DNA from: Bacillota bacterium
GTDB lineage: Bacteria; Bacillota; Clostridia; Lachnospirales; Lachnospiraceae
Assembly (NCBI GenBank): GCA_023443225.1
Contig: JAEZVF010000108.1
Span: 1-6,424 of the forward strand
Reading direction: 5' to 3'
Length of the DNA: 6,424 nt
The translations under genes were made by a program, and so were the position numbers. Shown piece by piece: positions 1-6,213 of the stretch; the stretch's first letter is position 1; every line of letters starts with the position of its first letter. The notes under the pieces were generated by a model. The model made no database searches. It was not told the DNA's origin and saw only the letters and a program-made list of their open reading frames with translations.

Positions 1-50
1 AAAAGAATGTCTGTTGCATAACACAAAGCTGTAGAAAGAAGAATGTCGGA

Positions 51-83
51 AAGCCGTGTGAGGGAAAACCTCATGCACGGTTT
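51..83 (+). ncRNA. Group II intron domain V (catalytic hairpin)
   Basis: Proximal helix 51-59 pairs with 75-83 (AAGCCGTGT with GCACGGTTT, including G-U pairs). A two-base bulge (A73, U74) follows, then a distal helix 60-63 with 69-72 and a GAAAA loop at 64-68. The AGC catalytic triad is at 52-54. The usual domain V is 34 bases with a GNRA tetraloop. This reading gives 33 bases with a 4-bp distal helix and a five-base loop, a mild variation. Confidence 0.85.
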
Positions 84-124
84 GATGAGGGGAAAGAGGG
101 CTTATGCCCTCTGACCTACTCTAC
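84..124 (+). ncRNA. Group II intron domain VI with branch-point adenosine
   Basis: The distal helix pairs 95-101 (AGAGGGC) with 106-112 (GCCCTCT) around a TTAT loop. The basal helix pairs 87-89 (GAG) with 119-121 (CTC) and 90-92 (GGG) with 115-117 (CCT). A118 is left bulged between the two basal segments. A bulged A seven bases before the 3' end is what is expected for the lariat branch point, and it supports the intron boundary at base 124. Confidence 0.8.
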
Positions 125-150
125 AATAATAATTTAATCTATTATTATTG
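124..150. repeat. Perfect 10-bp AT-rich inverted repeat at the intron-exon junction
   Basis: Arms 124-133 (CAATAATAAT) and 141-150 (ATTATTATTG) pair perfectly around a 7-base loop. The left arm starts on the last intron base and the right arm runs into the -35 element of the promoter for the next gene. No T-run follows on the + strand, so it is not a normal terminator there. It may be part of the intron's target or a low-complexity coincidence. Confidence 0.6.
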
Positions 151-176
151 AAAAAAATCTCTATAACCGATAGAAT
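148..176 (+). promoter_or_regulatory. Sigma-A-type promoter of the two-component operon
   Basis: The -35 box is TTGAAA (148-153) and the -10 box TAGAAT (171-176), with a 17-base spacer; each box matches the consensus at five of six bases. The start of transcription should fall near 183, leaving a leader of about 54 bases before the response regulator ATG. The promoter lies wholly downstream of the intron, so the operon need not depend on read-through from the interrupted locus. Confidence 0.7.
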
Positions 177-198
177 AAGGTAGATGTAGTTATTGGTT
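165..198. repeat. Dyad overlapping the -10 box and start site (possible operator)
   Basis: AACCGATA (165-172) is the inverse of TATTGGTT (191-198) apart from one G-T pair. The centre is near 181.5, almost exactly at the expected transcription start. A dyad here could be an operator, for example for autoregulation, or a hairpin at the 5' end of the mRNA. OmpR-family regulators more often use direct repeats, so assignment to the adjacent regulator is not supported. Confidence 0.35.
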
Positions 199-236
199 GG
201 ATGAGGATGGGTGTATCAATAGAAGGAGAATAAGAC

Positions 237-920
237 ATGTCAAAGATACTAATTGTTGAGGATGAAAGCAAGATAGCAAGATTTGTAGAGTTAGAATTAA
301 AGTATGAGGGTTATGAGGTAGAAATTGCTACTGACGGTAGAACAGGATTAGACATGGCTTTACATAATCAAGTAGATTTAGTCCTTTTAGATATTATGCT
401 TCCCGGTTTAAGCGGAATAGAAGTATGCAGAAGGATACGTTTGGAGTCTTCGGTTCCCATAATTATGCTTACGGCAAAAGACGATGTTACCGATAAAGTG
501 GCAGGATTGGATATCGGTGCAGATGATTATATGACGAAACCATTTGCGATTGAAGAACTCCTTGCCAGAATTAGAGTTGCCTTGAATAGACATTTAAAAT
601 TAATTCAGCCAAAGATTGAGATATTGCAACTTGGAGATTTGAAACTGAATTTATCTAGTTTTAGTGCTTATTATGGAAAGGATGAACTTTCCCTTACAAA
701 GAAGGAATATGAACTATTAGAGTACCTGCTACGCAATAAAAACATTGCAGTTACAAGAGAACAACTGTTGAATAAAGTATGGGATTATGAATATCTTGGT
801 GATACCAACGTTGTGGATGTATATATTCGTTATTTACGGCAGAAGATCGATGACAAATATGGTATCCACTTAATAAATACGGTTAGAGGGGTAGGTTACA
901 TAATACGGGATGACAAATAA
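237..920 (+). CDS. OmpR/PhoB-family response regulator
   Basis: A cytoplasmic DNA-binding response regulator of 227 residues, the normal length for the family. Residues 1-120 form the receiver: acidic pair E8-D9, phosphoacceptor D52 in LLLDIMLPG, T79, Y98 and K101 in the YMTKPF motif. Residues about 128-225 form a winged-helix domain, with LTKKEYELLEYLL, the recognition region around TNVVDVYIRYLRQKI and the closing wing hairpin VRGVGYIIRD. All switch residues are present, so phosphorylation by a partner kinase is expected. The start is supported by AGAAGGAG (221-228) eight bases before the ATG. It is the first gene of a two-gene operon and its end overlaps the histidine kinase start by 11 bases, making that kinase the obvious partner. 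It resembles the ArlR/CovR-like subgroup generally. Target genes cannot be read from the sequence, so no symbol is given. Confidence 0.95.
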   Translation: MSKILIVEDESKIARFVELELKYEGYEVEIATDGRTGLDMALHNQVDLVLLDIMLPGLSGIEVCRRIRLESSVPIIMLTAKDDVTDKVAGLDIGADDYMTKPFAIEELLARIRVALNRHLKLIQPKIEILQLGDLKLNLSSFSAYYGKDELSLTKKEYELLEYLLRNKNIAVTREQLLNKVWDYEYLGDTNVVDVYIRYLRQKIDDKYGIHLINTVRGVGYIIRDDK

Positions 921-2352
921 ATTGATGGAATTACTTAGACAGGTATTAAGAAAAACAATTCTTCCATTTCGAAGAAAAAAAGAAGAAATGTTGAGTAAAT
1001 TCCGCTTTTCTATTGCTTTTCGAATATCACTCCATTATTTGAAGCTTTTGCTTATTAATTTTGTAATATTTATGGTTGTTTTTGTTATACTTTTTTTTAC
1101 TGCTGAGTTAATCAGCAGCAAAAAAAAGGCACAAGAAATTGTTGAGCATATTAAAGTTACGGAAGATACTTATGTAGGTGTAGTAGAAATAAACCCATAT
1201 AACATCCAGGGGATAACCCTTAGGATTGTGGATAAGAATCTTAATACTCAAGTTTATTGTGATATTATATCCGATATTTCAATGGAGAAGAAAATATTTG
1301 ATCACATTTACTATAAAGCAGGTGATGATAAGCTACATCCAACAATCATATATTATGAAGATCAAGAAATTGTAATTGATGGGAAGGTACATAATGTATT
1401 TTTTCAATATGACCTTTCTGATAGTACAGATAAATTACAATGGCTTTTTGTTACAATGTCAATCTTATATCTAATCCTAACGTATTTTATTATTAAACAG
1501 GGAAGAAAAAGTGATGAATCCTTGTTACAACCGCTCTTTGATATGTCTGCAACAGCGAATCATTTAAATGTAAATAACCTTCATACTCATAGATTGAATG
1601 TGGAAGGAACCAAGAATGAATTGAAAGATTTGGCGATGGTGGTCAATTCTATGCTTGACCGAATTGAAATATCTTATGAGAGTCAAAAACAATTCGTTTC
1701 AGATGCTTCTCATGAACTTCGGACACCAATAGCAGTAATTCAGGGTTATGCCAATATGTTAAATCGTTGGGGATCGAAGAATGAGGAGGTATTGTTAGAA
1801 TCTATTGAAGCCATAACAAATGAATCGAAATCCATGCAGGATTTAGTTGAAAAGTTACTATTCTTATCTAGACATGATAAGAAAACCCTAAAGTTGGTGA
1901 AAAGTAAATTTAACATGAGCCCAATCGTAGAGGAAATGGTTAAGGAAACACGATTGGTAACAACGAATCGAAACATAGAGTGCCCTTTACTTCAGGATGT
2001 TATTGTATATGGGGATAAACAAGCACTAAAACAGGCTATCCGCATCTTTATCGATAATGCTATTAAATACACCAAGGATGGGGACACGATTTCCATCAGC
2101 TGTGAGAATGAAGATGATGACTGTATCATAACAGTAAAAGATACTGGAATGGGAATGAGTAGAAAAGATGTAGATAACATTTTTGAACGTTTCTATCGCT
2201 CTGATCAGGTAAGAAACAATAAAATCTACGGTCACGGCTTAGGTCTTTCAATAGCAAAACTAATTATTCTCGGGCATACAGGTAAAATTAAGGTGCGCTC
2301 TCAACTAACGAAAGGAACAAGTTTTATCGTTACCCTGCCAAGAAGGTTTTAA
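910..2352 (+). CDS. Membrane sensor histidine kinase (HAMP-HisKA-HATPase_c)
   Basis: A 480-residue sensor kinase that should autophosphorylate and pass phosphate to the response regulator just upstream. Order of parts: a basic cytoplasmic N-terminus (1-42), TM1 (about 44-66), an extracytoplasmic sensor loop of roughly 110 residues (69-176), TM2 (about 177-196), a HAMP-like linker (about 197-255), HisKA with H268 in ASHELRTP, then the ATPase domain: N box N383, G1 DTGMG (411-415), F box ERFYR (426-430) and G2 GHGLGL (441-446). All catalytic motifs are intact. The loop matches no sensor domain I can name, so the signal is unknown. The ATG sits inside the regulator's last codons and has only a weak, distant Shine-Dalgarno (TAGG at 892-895), implying translational coupling. 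An ATG at 988 (residue 27), just before SKFRFSIAFR, is an alternative start giving a more usual N-terminus. Confidence 0.93.
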   Translation: MTNKLMELLRQVLRKTILPFRRKKEEMLSKFRFSIAFRISLHYLKLLLINFVIFMVVFVILFFTAELISSKKKAQEIVEHIKVTEDTYVGVVEINPYNIQGITLRIVDKNLNTQVYCDIISDISMEKKIFDHIYYKAGDDKLHPTIIYYEDQEIVIDGKVHNVFFQYDLSDSTDKLQWLFVTMSILYLILTYFIIKQGRKSDESLLQPLFDMSATANHLNVNNLHTHRLNVEGTKNELKDLAMVVNSMLDRIEISYESQKQFVSDASHELRTPIAVIQGYANMLNRWGSKNEEVLLESIEAITNESKSMQDLVEKLLFLSRHDKKTLKLVKSKFNMSPIVEEMVKETRLVTTNRNIECPLLQDVIVYGDKQALKQAIRIFIDNAIKYTKDGDTISISCENEDDDCIITVKDTGMGMSRKDVDNIFERFYRSDQVRNNKIYGHGLGLSIAKLIILGHTGKIKVRSQLTKGTSFIVTLPRRF

Positions 2353-2362
2353 ATTAATTATT

Positions 2363-2420
2363 AAGGGACTGTCGTATAATATGCTGTGTGTCATTTTTAA
2401 CATCCGTACAACAGTCCCTT
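2363..2420. terminator. 58-base hairpin between convergent operons (terminator or miniature repeat)
   Basis: AAGGGACTGT (2363-2372) pairs perfectly with ACAGTCCCTT (2411-2420). After one mismatch, GTA (2374-2376) pairs with TAC (2407-2409). The loop is about 30 bases. It is the only strong structure between the two converging operons and so the likely place where both stop. The U-tract is poor: + strand transcripts continue TTGTGAAG, and - strand transcripts continue AATAATTAATTT. Long arms with a large loop and a GGGACTGT terminus would also fit a small palindromic mobile repeat. Which of the two it is cannot be decided from one copy. Confidence 0.5.
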
Positions 2421-2481
2421 GTGAAGCTAGGTAAAAGTATATGAGAATATAGCAAAGAGGATTGCGAATCTCTGTAGTGAC

Positions 2482-4257
2482 TTACAGATTCTTAAACTGC
2501 GCCATATATAAATCATAGTAGATTCCTTTTTTGGCCAAGAGCTCTTCGGCATTACCTTCTTCTTGGATTCCACCATCGTCAATCACAAAAATACGATCTG
2601 CTTTTTGAATAGTTGACAGGCGGTGAGCAATCACAAAAGAGGTTCTACTCTTTAATAAGGCTTCAATACCTTCTTGTACCAGCAACTCTGTATGAGTATC
2701 AATACTGGAAGTGGCTTCGTCTAGTATTAGAATTTTTGGCATGGATACCATAGTTCTTGCAAATGCAAGGAGCTGACGTTGACCAATCGATAAGCCGGCA
2801 CCGCGTTCTTTCAATTCTGTATCATATCCTTTTTCCAATTTCATAATGAAATCATGTGCATTCACTGCTTTGGCAGCAGCTATAATTTCTTCATCTGTGG
2901 CATCTAATTTACCATACCTTAGATTGTCTTTTATGGTACCTGAGAAGATAAAATTATCTTGCGTCATTACGCCCATTTGTTGTCTTAGACTTTCTATAGA
3001 GACATCCTTTAGATTATAATCATCAATATAAATATTACCCTCTTGAATATCATAAAAACGGCTAATTAGATTAACAATCGTAGTTTTTCCGGCGCCGGTC
3101 GGACCAACCAAGGCGATGGATTCACCAGCGTTTACTCGAAAACTGACATCTTTTAATACTGTGGTATCGTTATCATAGGAAAAACAAACCTTATCAAAGA
3201 TTACATCCCCTTTTATTTCAGGTAACTCAATTACTTCTTTTTCATCTATGATCTCCGGCTTTGTATCCAGTATCTCAAAAATACGCTCAGCACCAGTTAT
3301 GTTGGTGATTAACTGATTATAAAAGTTACTAAGATTTAATATAGGGTGCCAAAACATCATGATATAACTTCCAAAGGCAATTAAAGTTCCAACCGCTACC
3401 GTATCCCGACCAATCATTTTAACACCCACATAATATAGGGACAATGTACCTAGTCCCCAACAGATATCAATTACAGATCCTAAAGCGTCATTTAAGACAA
3501 CTGCTTTAACAAAGGAATCTCGGTGTTCGTCAAGTAATTCATTAAAGGAAGTTAAGGTTTCATTTTCTGCGGTATAGCTTTGTATTATTCGCATCCCAGA
3601 TAAATCTTCGTGTATAAAAGCATTCAAATTTGAGCTCTTCTTTCGGTGAATTTGCCATCTTACATGAGAGTAAACCTGAATCAGCCATAGAAAGATGATC
3701 AACAGAGGTAGACTGATTAGTGCTGCAAGTGCAAGCTTATAATTCTTAACGAACATAATTCCAACAACAGCACATATTGTTATAAAATCTGGGATTAAGG
3801 TGGTAACGCTATTCGATAAAACATCTTTTAGAGAATTTACATCTCCAATAATCCTAGCCAATATTTTACCGGTAGGACGACTATCAAAAAAACTAAAGCT
3901 AAGTTTCTGAATATGTGTATATAGATCTTGTCTTATGGTTAATAATACCTTGTTTGAAATCTTTGCCATAATAAACATTCTCAACTTAACTAACAAAACA
4001 AATGCTGTATTGATAAGTAAGGCAAAGACTGCCAGTCTTATTAGGCCGGGAATATCATTTCTGGCAATATAAACATCGATTGCTTGTTCAATGATTAAGG
4101 GATTAACTAAGGTAATCGTTACCGTGCAGGCCATGATAGCCATTACAAGTAGGATTTCTTTTTTATATGTTAACATATACTTAAACAGTCTTAATAATGT
4201 GGCCATTTTCCCTGTGTTGGTAGATTTTTCATCACTACGTACCGCGTTTATAAACAT
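2482..4257 (-). CDS. Heterodimeric ABC exporter, catalytic-site subunit (BmrD/LmrD/TM288-like)
   Basis: A 591-residue fused exporter half: six membrane helices (roughly 35-56, 72-92, 152-170, 175-194, 261-281, 287-308) followed by a nucleotide-binding domain (about 351-585). Motifs: Walker A GPTGAGKT (385-392, K391), Q-loop Q433, signature LSIGQ (489-493) where LSGGQ is usual, Walker B ILILDE with catalytic E514, and switch H545. Intact Walker B with a degenerate signature marks the catalytic-site partner of a heterodimer; its E514 site is completed by the canonical LSGGQ of the upstream subunit. It likely exports drugs or other hydrophobic compounds from the inner leaflet, though the substrate is not visible. 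An N-terminal tail of about 20 residues precedes the membrane domain. The start at 4257 rather than M18 is chosen because an AGGAGG lies eight bases upstream. It follows the upstream gene with no gap. Confidence 0.93.
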   Translation of the reverse strand: MFINAVRSDEKSTNTGKMATLLRLFKYMLTYKKEILLVMAIMACTVTITLVNPLIIEQAIDVYIARNDIPGLIRLAVFALLINTAFVLLVKLRMFIMAKISNKVLLTIRQDLYTHIQKLSFSFFDSRPTGKILARIIGDVNSLKDVLSNSVTTLIPDFITICAVVGIMFVKNYKLALAALISLPLLIIFLWLIQVYSHVRWQIHRKKSSNLNAFIHEDLSGMRIIQSYTAENETLTSFNELLDEHRDSFVKAVVLNDALGSVIDICWGLGTLSLYYVGVKMIGRDTVAVGTLIAFGSYIMMFWHPILNLSNFYNQLITNITGAERIFEILDTKPEIIDEKEVIELPEIKGDVIFDKVCFSYDNDTTVLKDVSFRVNAGESIALVGPTGAGKTTIVNLISRFYDIQEGNIYIDDYNLKDVSIESLRQQMGVMTQDNFIFSGTIKDNLRYGKLDATDEEIIAAAKAVNAHDFIMKLEKGYDTELKERGAGLSIGQRQLLAFARTMVSMPKILILDEATSSIDTHTELLVQEGIEALLKSRTSFVIAHRLSTIQKADRIFVIDDGGIQEEGNAEELLAKKGIYYDLYMAQFKNL

Positions 4258-6006
4258 TTAAACCCCCTCCTTTATGGAAAGCATTTCACCATTCATATAA
4301 TTTCCGTACTGAGCTTGATAAGTCTTGTAATATTGACCTCTTGACGCCATGAGGTCATCATGAGTTCCTCTCTCAACTATGATTCCATCATCAAGTATAA
4401 GGATTTCATCGGCATTACGTACTGCGGAGATTCTATGGGCAATAATAATTTTGGTTGTATCATTTAATTCTGTTAGTGATTTTTGAATTAAGTGCTCCGT
4501 CTCCATATCAAGGGCAGACGTTGAATCATCCAGAACTAAGATTGGTGTTTTCTTAGCAAGTGCTCTGGCAATACTAATTCTTTGTTTTTGACCACCGGAT
4601 AAACCGACACCACGCTCTCCAATTATGGTTTCATACTGTTTATCCATTTGTTCAATAAATTCTTTGGCCTGTGCATTCGCCGCAGCATGCAGAATTTCTG
4701 CATTATCCAAGGACTTCTTCTTCCCTAGTTTTATATTTTCATTGACGGTATCTGAAAAGAGGAAAACATCCTGCATTACTAGTGATATACTACTTCGAAG
4801 TTGATGTAACGATAACTCTTTAATATTTACACCATCTAAGGTTATCTCTCCCTCGTTGACATCATAAAACCTTTGTAAGAGGTTTATGATGGAGGTTTTA
4901 CCAGCACCGGTCGCACCCATAATGCCAATGGTTTTACCACGTTTTAATTCAAAACTAATATCGCTTAATATACGTTTGTCACCCAAAGAATAGGATACAT
5001 GTGTAAATTGTATATTACCGGTAACTTTATTCAGGATAACCGGATTGGGTATCTCTGTTATGATTGGTTTTTCAGCATAGATTTTTTTGATTTTCTTGTT
5101 AGATGCAAAGGCTGAAGCAAGGTCATTACTTAACCAACCAAGCATTTCCATAGGCCAAACAATATTTGCGGAGTATTCTACAAAGGCACCCAGTGTACCA
5201 AGAGTAATTTCCTTATTTATAACCATAAAACCACCAAAAGTGATTATCAAGATAGGAAGCAATTTTGTAATAAATTGAAAGTAAGGATTGTATTTGATAA
5301 ATACTTTAGATTGTTTCATATTTAAATCATAATACTTTTTATTATGGGATAAGAATTTGTTTATCTCAAATTTCTCTCTTGCAAATGCTTTTACAGTTCG
5401 AACACCTGCAAGGTTTTCCTGGGCTACTGTATTTAATTCTGCATTCTCTTCGCTGATGTCTTCATAAACTGTTCCAAGTTTTTTTTGCATTATAATTGCA
5501 AAGCAAGCTGCCGTTGGCATTGCGAGGAGAGGGATTATGGTAAGCTTTGGACTTAGTCTAATCATACAGAACAATACGATAGAAGTATGGATACAGACTT
5601 CTATGATCAACATTCCTACAAACCCGAGGGCTGCCCATAATTTATCGACATCATCCTTAAGACGAGACATTAACTCACCAGTATTTGTTTTATCAAAGAA
5701 TTGTATGGATAATTTTTGAACATGACAAAACAGATTTCTTCTTATATCGCATGCTATTTTAGAGCTTACAAGGTCAAAAGTCAATTCTTTGAGGTATTGG
5801 AAGATACAGCGTCCAACTCCGATTAGTAAAATGGTCAATAATAATTTGGTCAGGATACTCATGTTTCCCCCAACGATAACATCATCTATGATCCGCTTTG
5901 TTACCTGTGGCGAAAGCATATCCAGAGAAACACTGATTATCATGCATATAAGCGCAAATGCATACGCATACCAGTACTTTAATATATAACTTGATAATTT
6001 TTTCAT
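4258..6006 (-). CDS. Heterodimeric ABC exporter, degenerate-site subunit (BmrC/LmrC/TM287-like)
   Basis: A 582-residue exporter half-transporter, first gene of the operon. The membrane domain has six helices (roughly 11-30, 51-70, 125-146, 152-173, 244-263, 269-288) and the nucleotide-binding domain spans about 331-565. Motifs: Walker A GATGAGKT (364-371, K370), Q-loop Q412, canonical signature LSGGQ (469-473), Walker B ILVLDD and switch H524. The residue after the Walker B Asp is D494, not the catalytic Glu, in LDDSTSALD. Known heterodimers such as BmrCD and TM287/288 carry Asp here in one subunit, so this half forms the poorly hydrolysing site together with the LSIGQ of the next gene's product. 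The start has AGGAGG (6017-6012) five bases upstream. Expression is probably controlled by the leader peptide and terminator found upstream on the same strand. It is most likely a multidrug exporter, but the substrate is unproven. Confidence 0.93.
   Translation of the reverse strand: MKKLSSYILKYWYAYAFALICMIISVSLDMLSPQVTKRIIDDVIVGGNMSILTKLLLTILLIGVGRCIFQYLKELTFDLVSSKIACDIRRNLFCHVQKLSIQFFDKTNTGELMSRLKDDVDKLWAALGFVGMLIIEVCIHTSIVLFCMIRLSPKLTIIPLLAMPTAACFAIIMQKKLGTVYEDISEENAELNTVAQENLAGVRTVKAFAREKFEINKFLSHNKKYYDLNMKQSKVFIKYNPYFQFITKLLPILIITFGGFMVINKEITLGTLGAFVEYSANIVWPMEMLGWLSNDLASAFASNKKIKKIYAEKPIITEIPNPVILNKVTGNIQFTHVSYSLGDKRILSDISFELKRGKTIGIMGATGAGKTSIINLLQRFYDVNEGEITLDGVNIKELSLHQLRSSISLVMQDVFLFSDTVNENIKLGKKKSLDNAEILHAAANAQAKEFIEQMDKQYETIIGERGVGLSGGQKQRISIARALAKKTPILVLDDSTSALDMETEHLIQKSLTELNDTTKIIIAHRISAVRNADEILILDDGIIVERGTHDDLMASRGQYYKTYQAQYGNYMNGEMLSIKEGV
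4266..4271 (-). promoter_or_regulatory. Ribosome binding site deciding the second exporter gene's start
   Basis: AGGAGG read on the - strand lies inside the last codons of the upstream subunit gene, eight bases before the ATG at 4257. It is followed by GGG, giving an unusually G-rich site. The upstream stop codon and this start are directly joined (TAAATG), so the two subunits can be made in a coupled, near-equal ratio. Confidence 0.85.
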
Positions 6007-6011
6007 AACTA

Positions 6012-6017
6012 CCTCCT
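6012..6017 (-). promoter_or_regulatory. Ribosome binding site of the first exporter gene
   Basis: AGGAGG on the - strand, five bases before the ATG at 6006. The match is perfect but the spacing is short. It sits two bases from the foot of an inverted repeat (6020-6048). Confidence 0.8.
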
Positions 6018-6019
6018 AC

Positions 6020-6048
6020 TGAACTAAAAGCTCTACTAGTATAGTTCA
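6020..6048 (-). repeat. Inverted repeat directly upstream of the exporter ribosome binding site
   Basis: TGAACTA (6048-6042) pairs perfectly with TAGTTCA (6026-6020) around a 15-base loop. A U-G pair can extend the outer end by one. The hairpin would end two bases from the AGGAGG, so it could tune ribosome access or serve as a protein or mRNA-processing site. Role not shown. Confidence 0.45.
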
Positions 6049-6051
6049 ATA

Positions 6052-6068
6052 TAATAAATTCTTTATTA
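6052..6068 (-). repeat. AT-only 7-bp hairpin in the exporter leader
   Basis: TAATAAA (6068-6062) pairs with TTTATTA (6058-6052) around GAA. All seven pairs are A-T, so the hairpin is weak. It lies between the terminator and the ribosome-site hairpin. It may be chance in AT-rich DNA. Confidence 0.3.
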
Positions 6069-6087
6069 GAAAAACCTAATTTAGGGC

Positions 6088-6117
6088 AAAAAATAAGCCG
6101 TGATAAGATACCACGGC
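6088..6117 (-). terminator. Intrinsic terminator between leader peptide and exporter genes (attenuator)
   Basis: On the - strand GCCGTGGTA (6117-6109) pairs with TATCACGGC (6105-6097): nine base pairs, one of them G-U, around a three-base loop. The stem is followed by TTATTTTTT (6096-6088). This is a textbook intrinsic terminator for - strand transcripts only. It lies about 175 bases downstream of a strong promoter and about 80 bases upstream of the exporter start, with a short leader ORF before it. This position makes it a premature terminator rather than the end of a separate gene. Confidence 0.88.
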
Positions 6118-6213
6118 AATAAAGTCAAACTCATAATAATAATTCTATACAATGCAATGCAAAATACGGTATAGAATCATTTTGAGAAACAACCTATCAT
6201 TGAGGTAATCTTA
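6104..6213 (-). promoter_or_regulatory. Candidate antiterminator pairing (leader ORF with terminator)
   Basis: TAAGATTACC (6213-6204), inside leader codons 17-20, can pair with GGTATCTTA (6112-6104), the upper left arm and loop of the terminator: nine pairs with one bulged U. The two structures exclude each other. A ribosome halted before codon 17 would leave the segment free, while a ribosome reading to the stop would cover it. The lower five terminator pairs are not directly captured, so the strength of the switch is uncertain. Confidence 0.4.
6138..6181 (-). promoter_or_regulatory. 13-bp hairpin swallowing the leader stop codon
   Basis: AATGATTCTATAC (6181-6169) pairs with GTATAGAATTATT (6150-6138): 13 pairs, one of them G-U, around an 18-base loop. 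The leader stop TGA (6179-6177) is within the 5' arm, so a ribosome terminating there must melt the hairpin. Such an arrangement lets translation of the leader influence downstream folding, and it may also be a pause hairpin for RNA polymerase. Confidence 0.65.

Larger units (their letters stand above)
1..124 (+). mobile_element. Group II intron, 3' terminal part (domains V and VI; 5' part outside window)
   Basis: The stretch ends with the two most conserved structures of a bacterial group II intron: a domain V hairpin (51-83) and a domain VI hairpin with a bulged A (84-124). The predicted 3' end is C124, within CTAC, fitting the AY end typical of these introns and placing bulged A118 seven bases from the splice site. 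Bases 1-50 would be the end of domain IV and the linker to domain V. Frame 1 reaches a TAA at 19-21 after KRMSVA, which could be the tail of the intron-encoded reverse transcriptase, but six residues are too few to prove it. Group II introns are self-splicing retroelements. Whether this copy is complete or active cannot be judged here. The 3' exon starts with AATAATAAT and is not an obvious coding sequence. Confidence 0.85.

Noticed and set aside
124..150. Group IIC intron inserted at a terminator
   Set aside because: IIC introns insert after the stem of a terminator and meet a T-rich 3' exon; here the dyad is downstream and the 3' exon begins AATAAT.
408..593. Minus-strand ORF of 61 codons inside the response regulator
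   Set aside because: Antisense shadow of a well-supported gene, with no ribosome binding site and no recognisable protein features.
1746..2235. Several minus-strand ORFs of 62-76 codons inside the histidine kinase
   Set aside because: They overlap each other and an intact kinase with all catalytic motifs; they are frame shadows.
2363..2420. Canonical + strand intrinsic terminator for the kinase
   Set aside because: The hairpin is followed by TTGTGAAG, not a T-run, so it is recorded as a hairpin of uncertain type rather than a textbook terminator.
5087..5989. Plus-strand ORFs of 60-66 codons inside the first exporter gene
   Set aside because: Antisense to a clearly coding ABC transporter gene, without independent support.
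6070..6085. Second small terminator: CCTA-AAT-TAGG followed by TTTTT on the minus strand
   Set aside because: The stem has only four base pairs; too weak to call next to the strong terminator at 6088-6117.
6041..6090. Possible second promoter between the attenuator and the exporter
   Set aside because: TTGCCC with TAATAA, and other combinations, match poorly or are badly spaced; AT-rich DNA gives many such hits.
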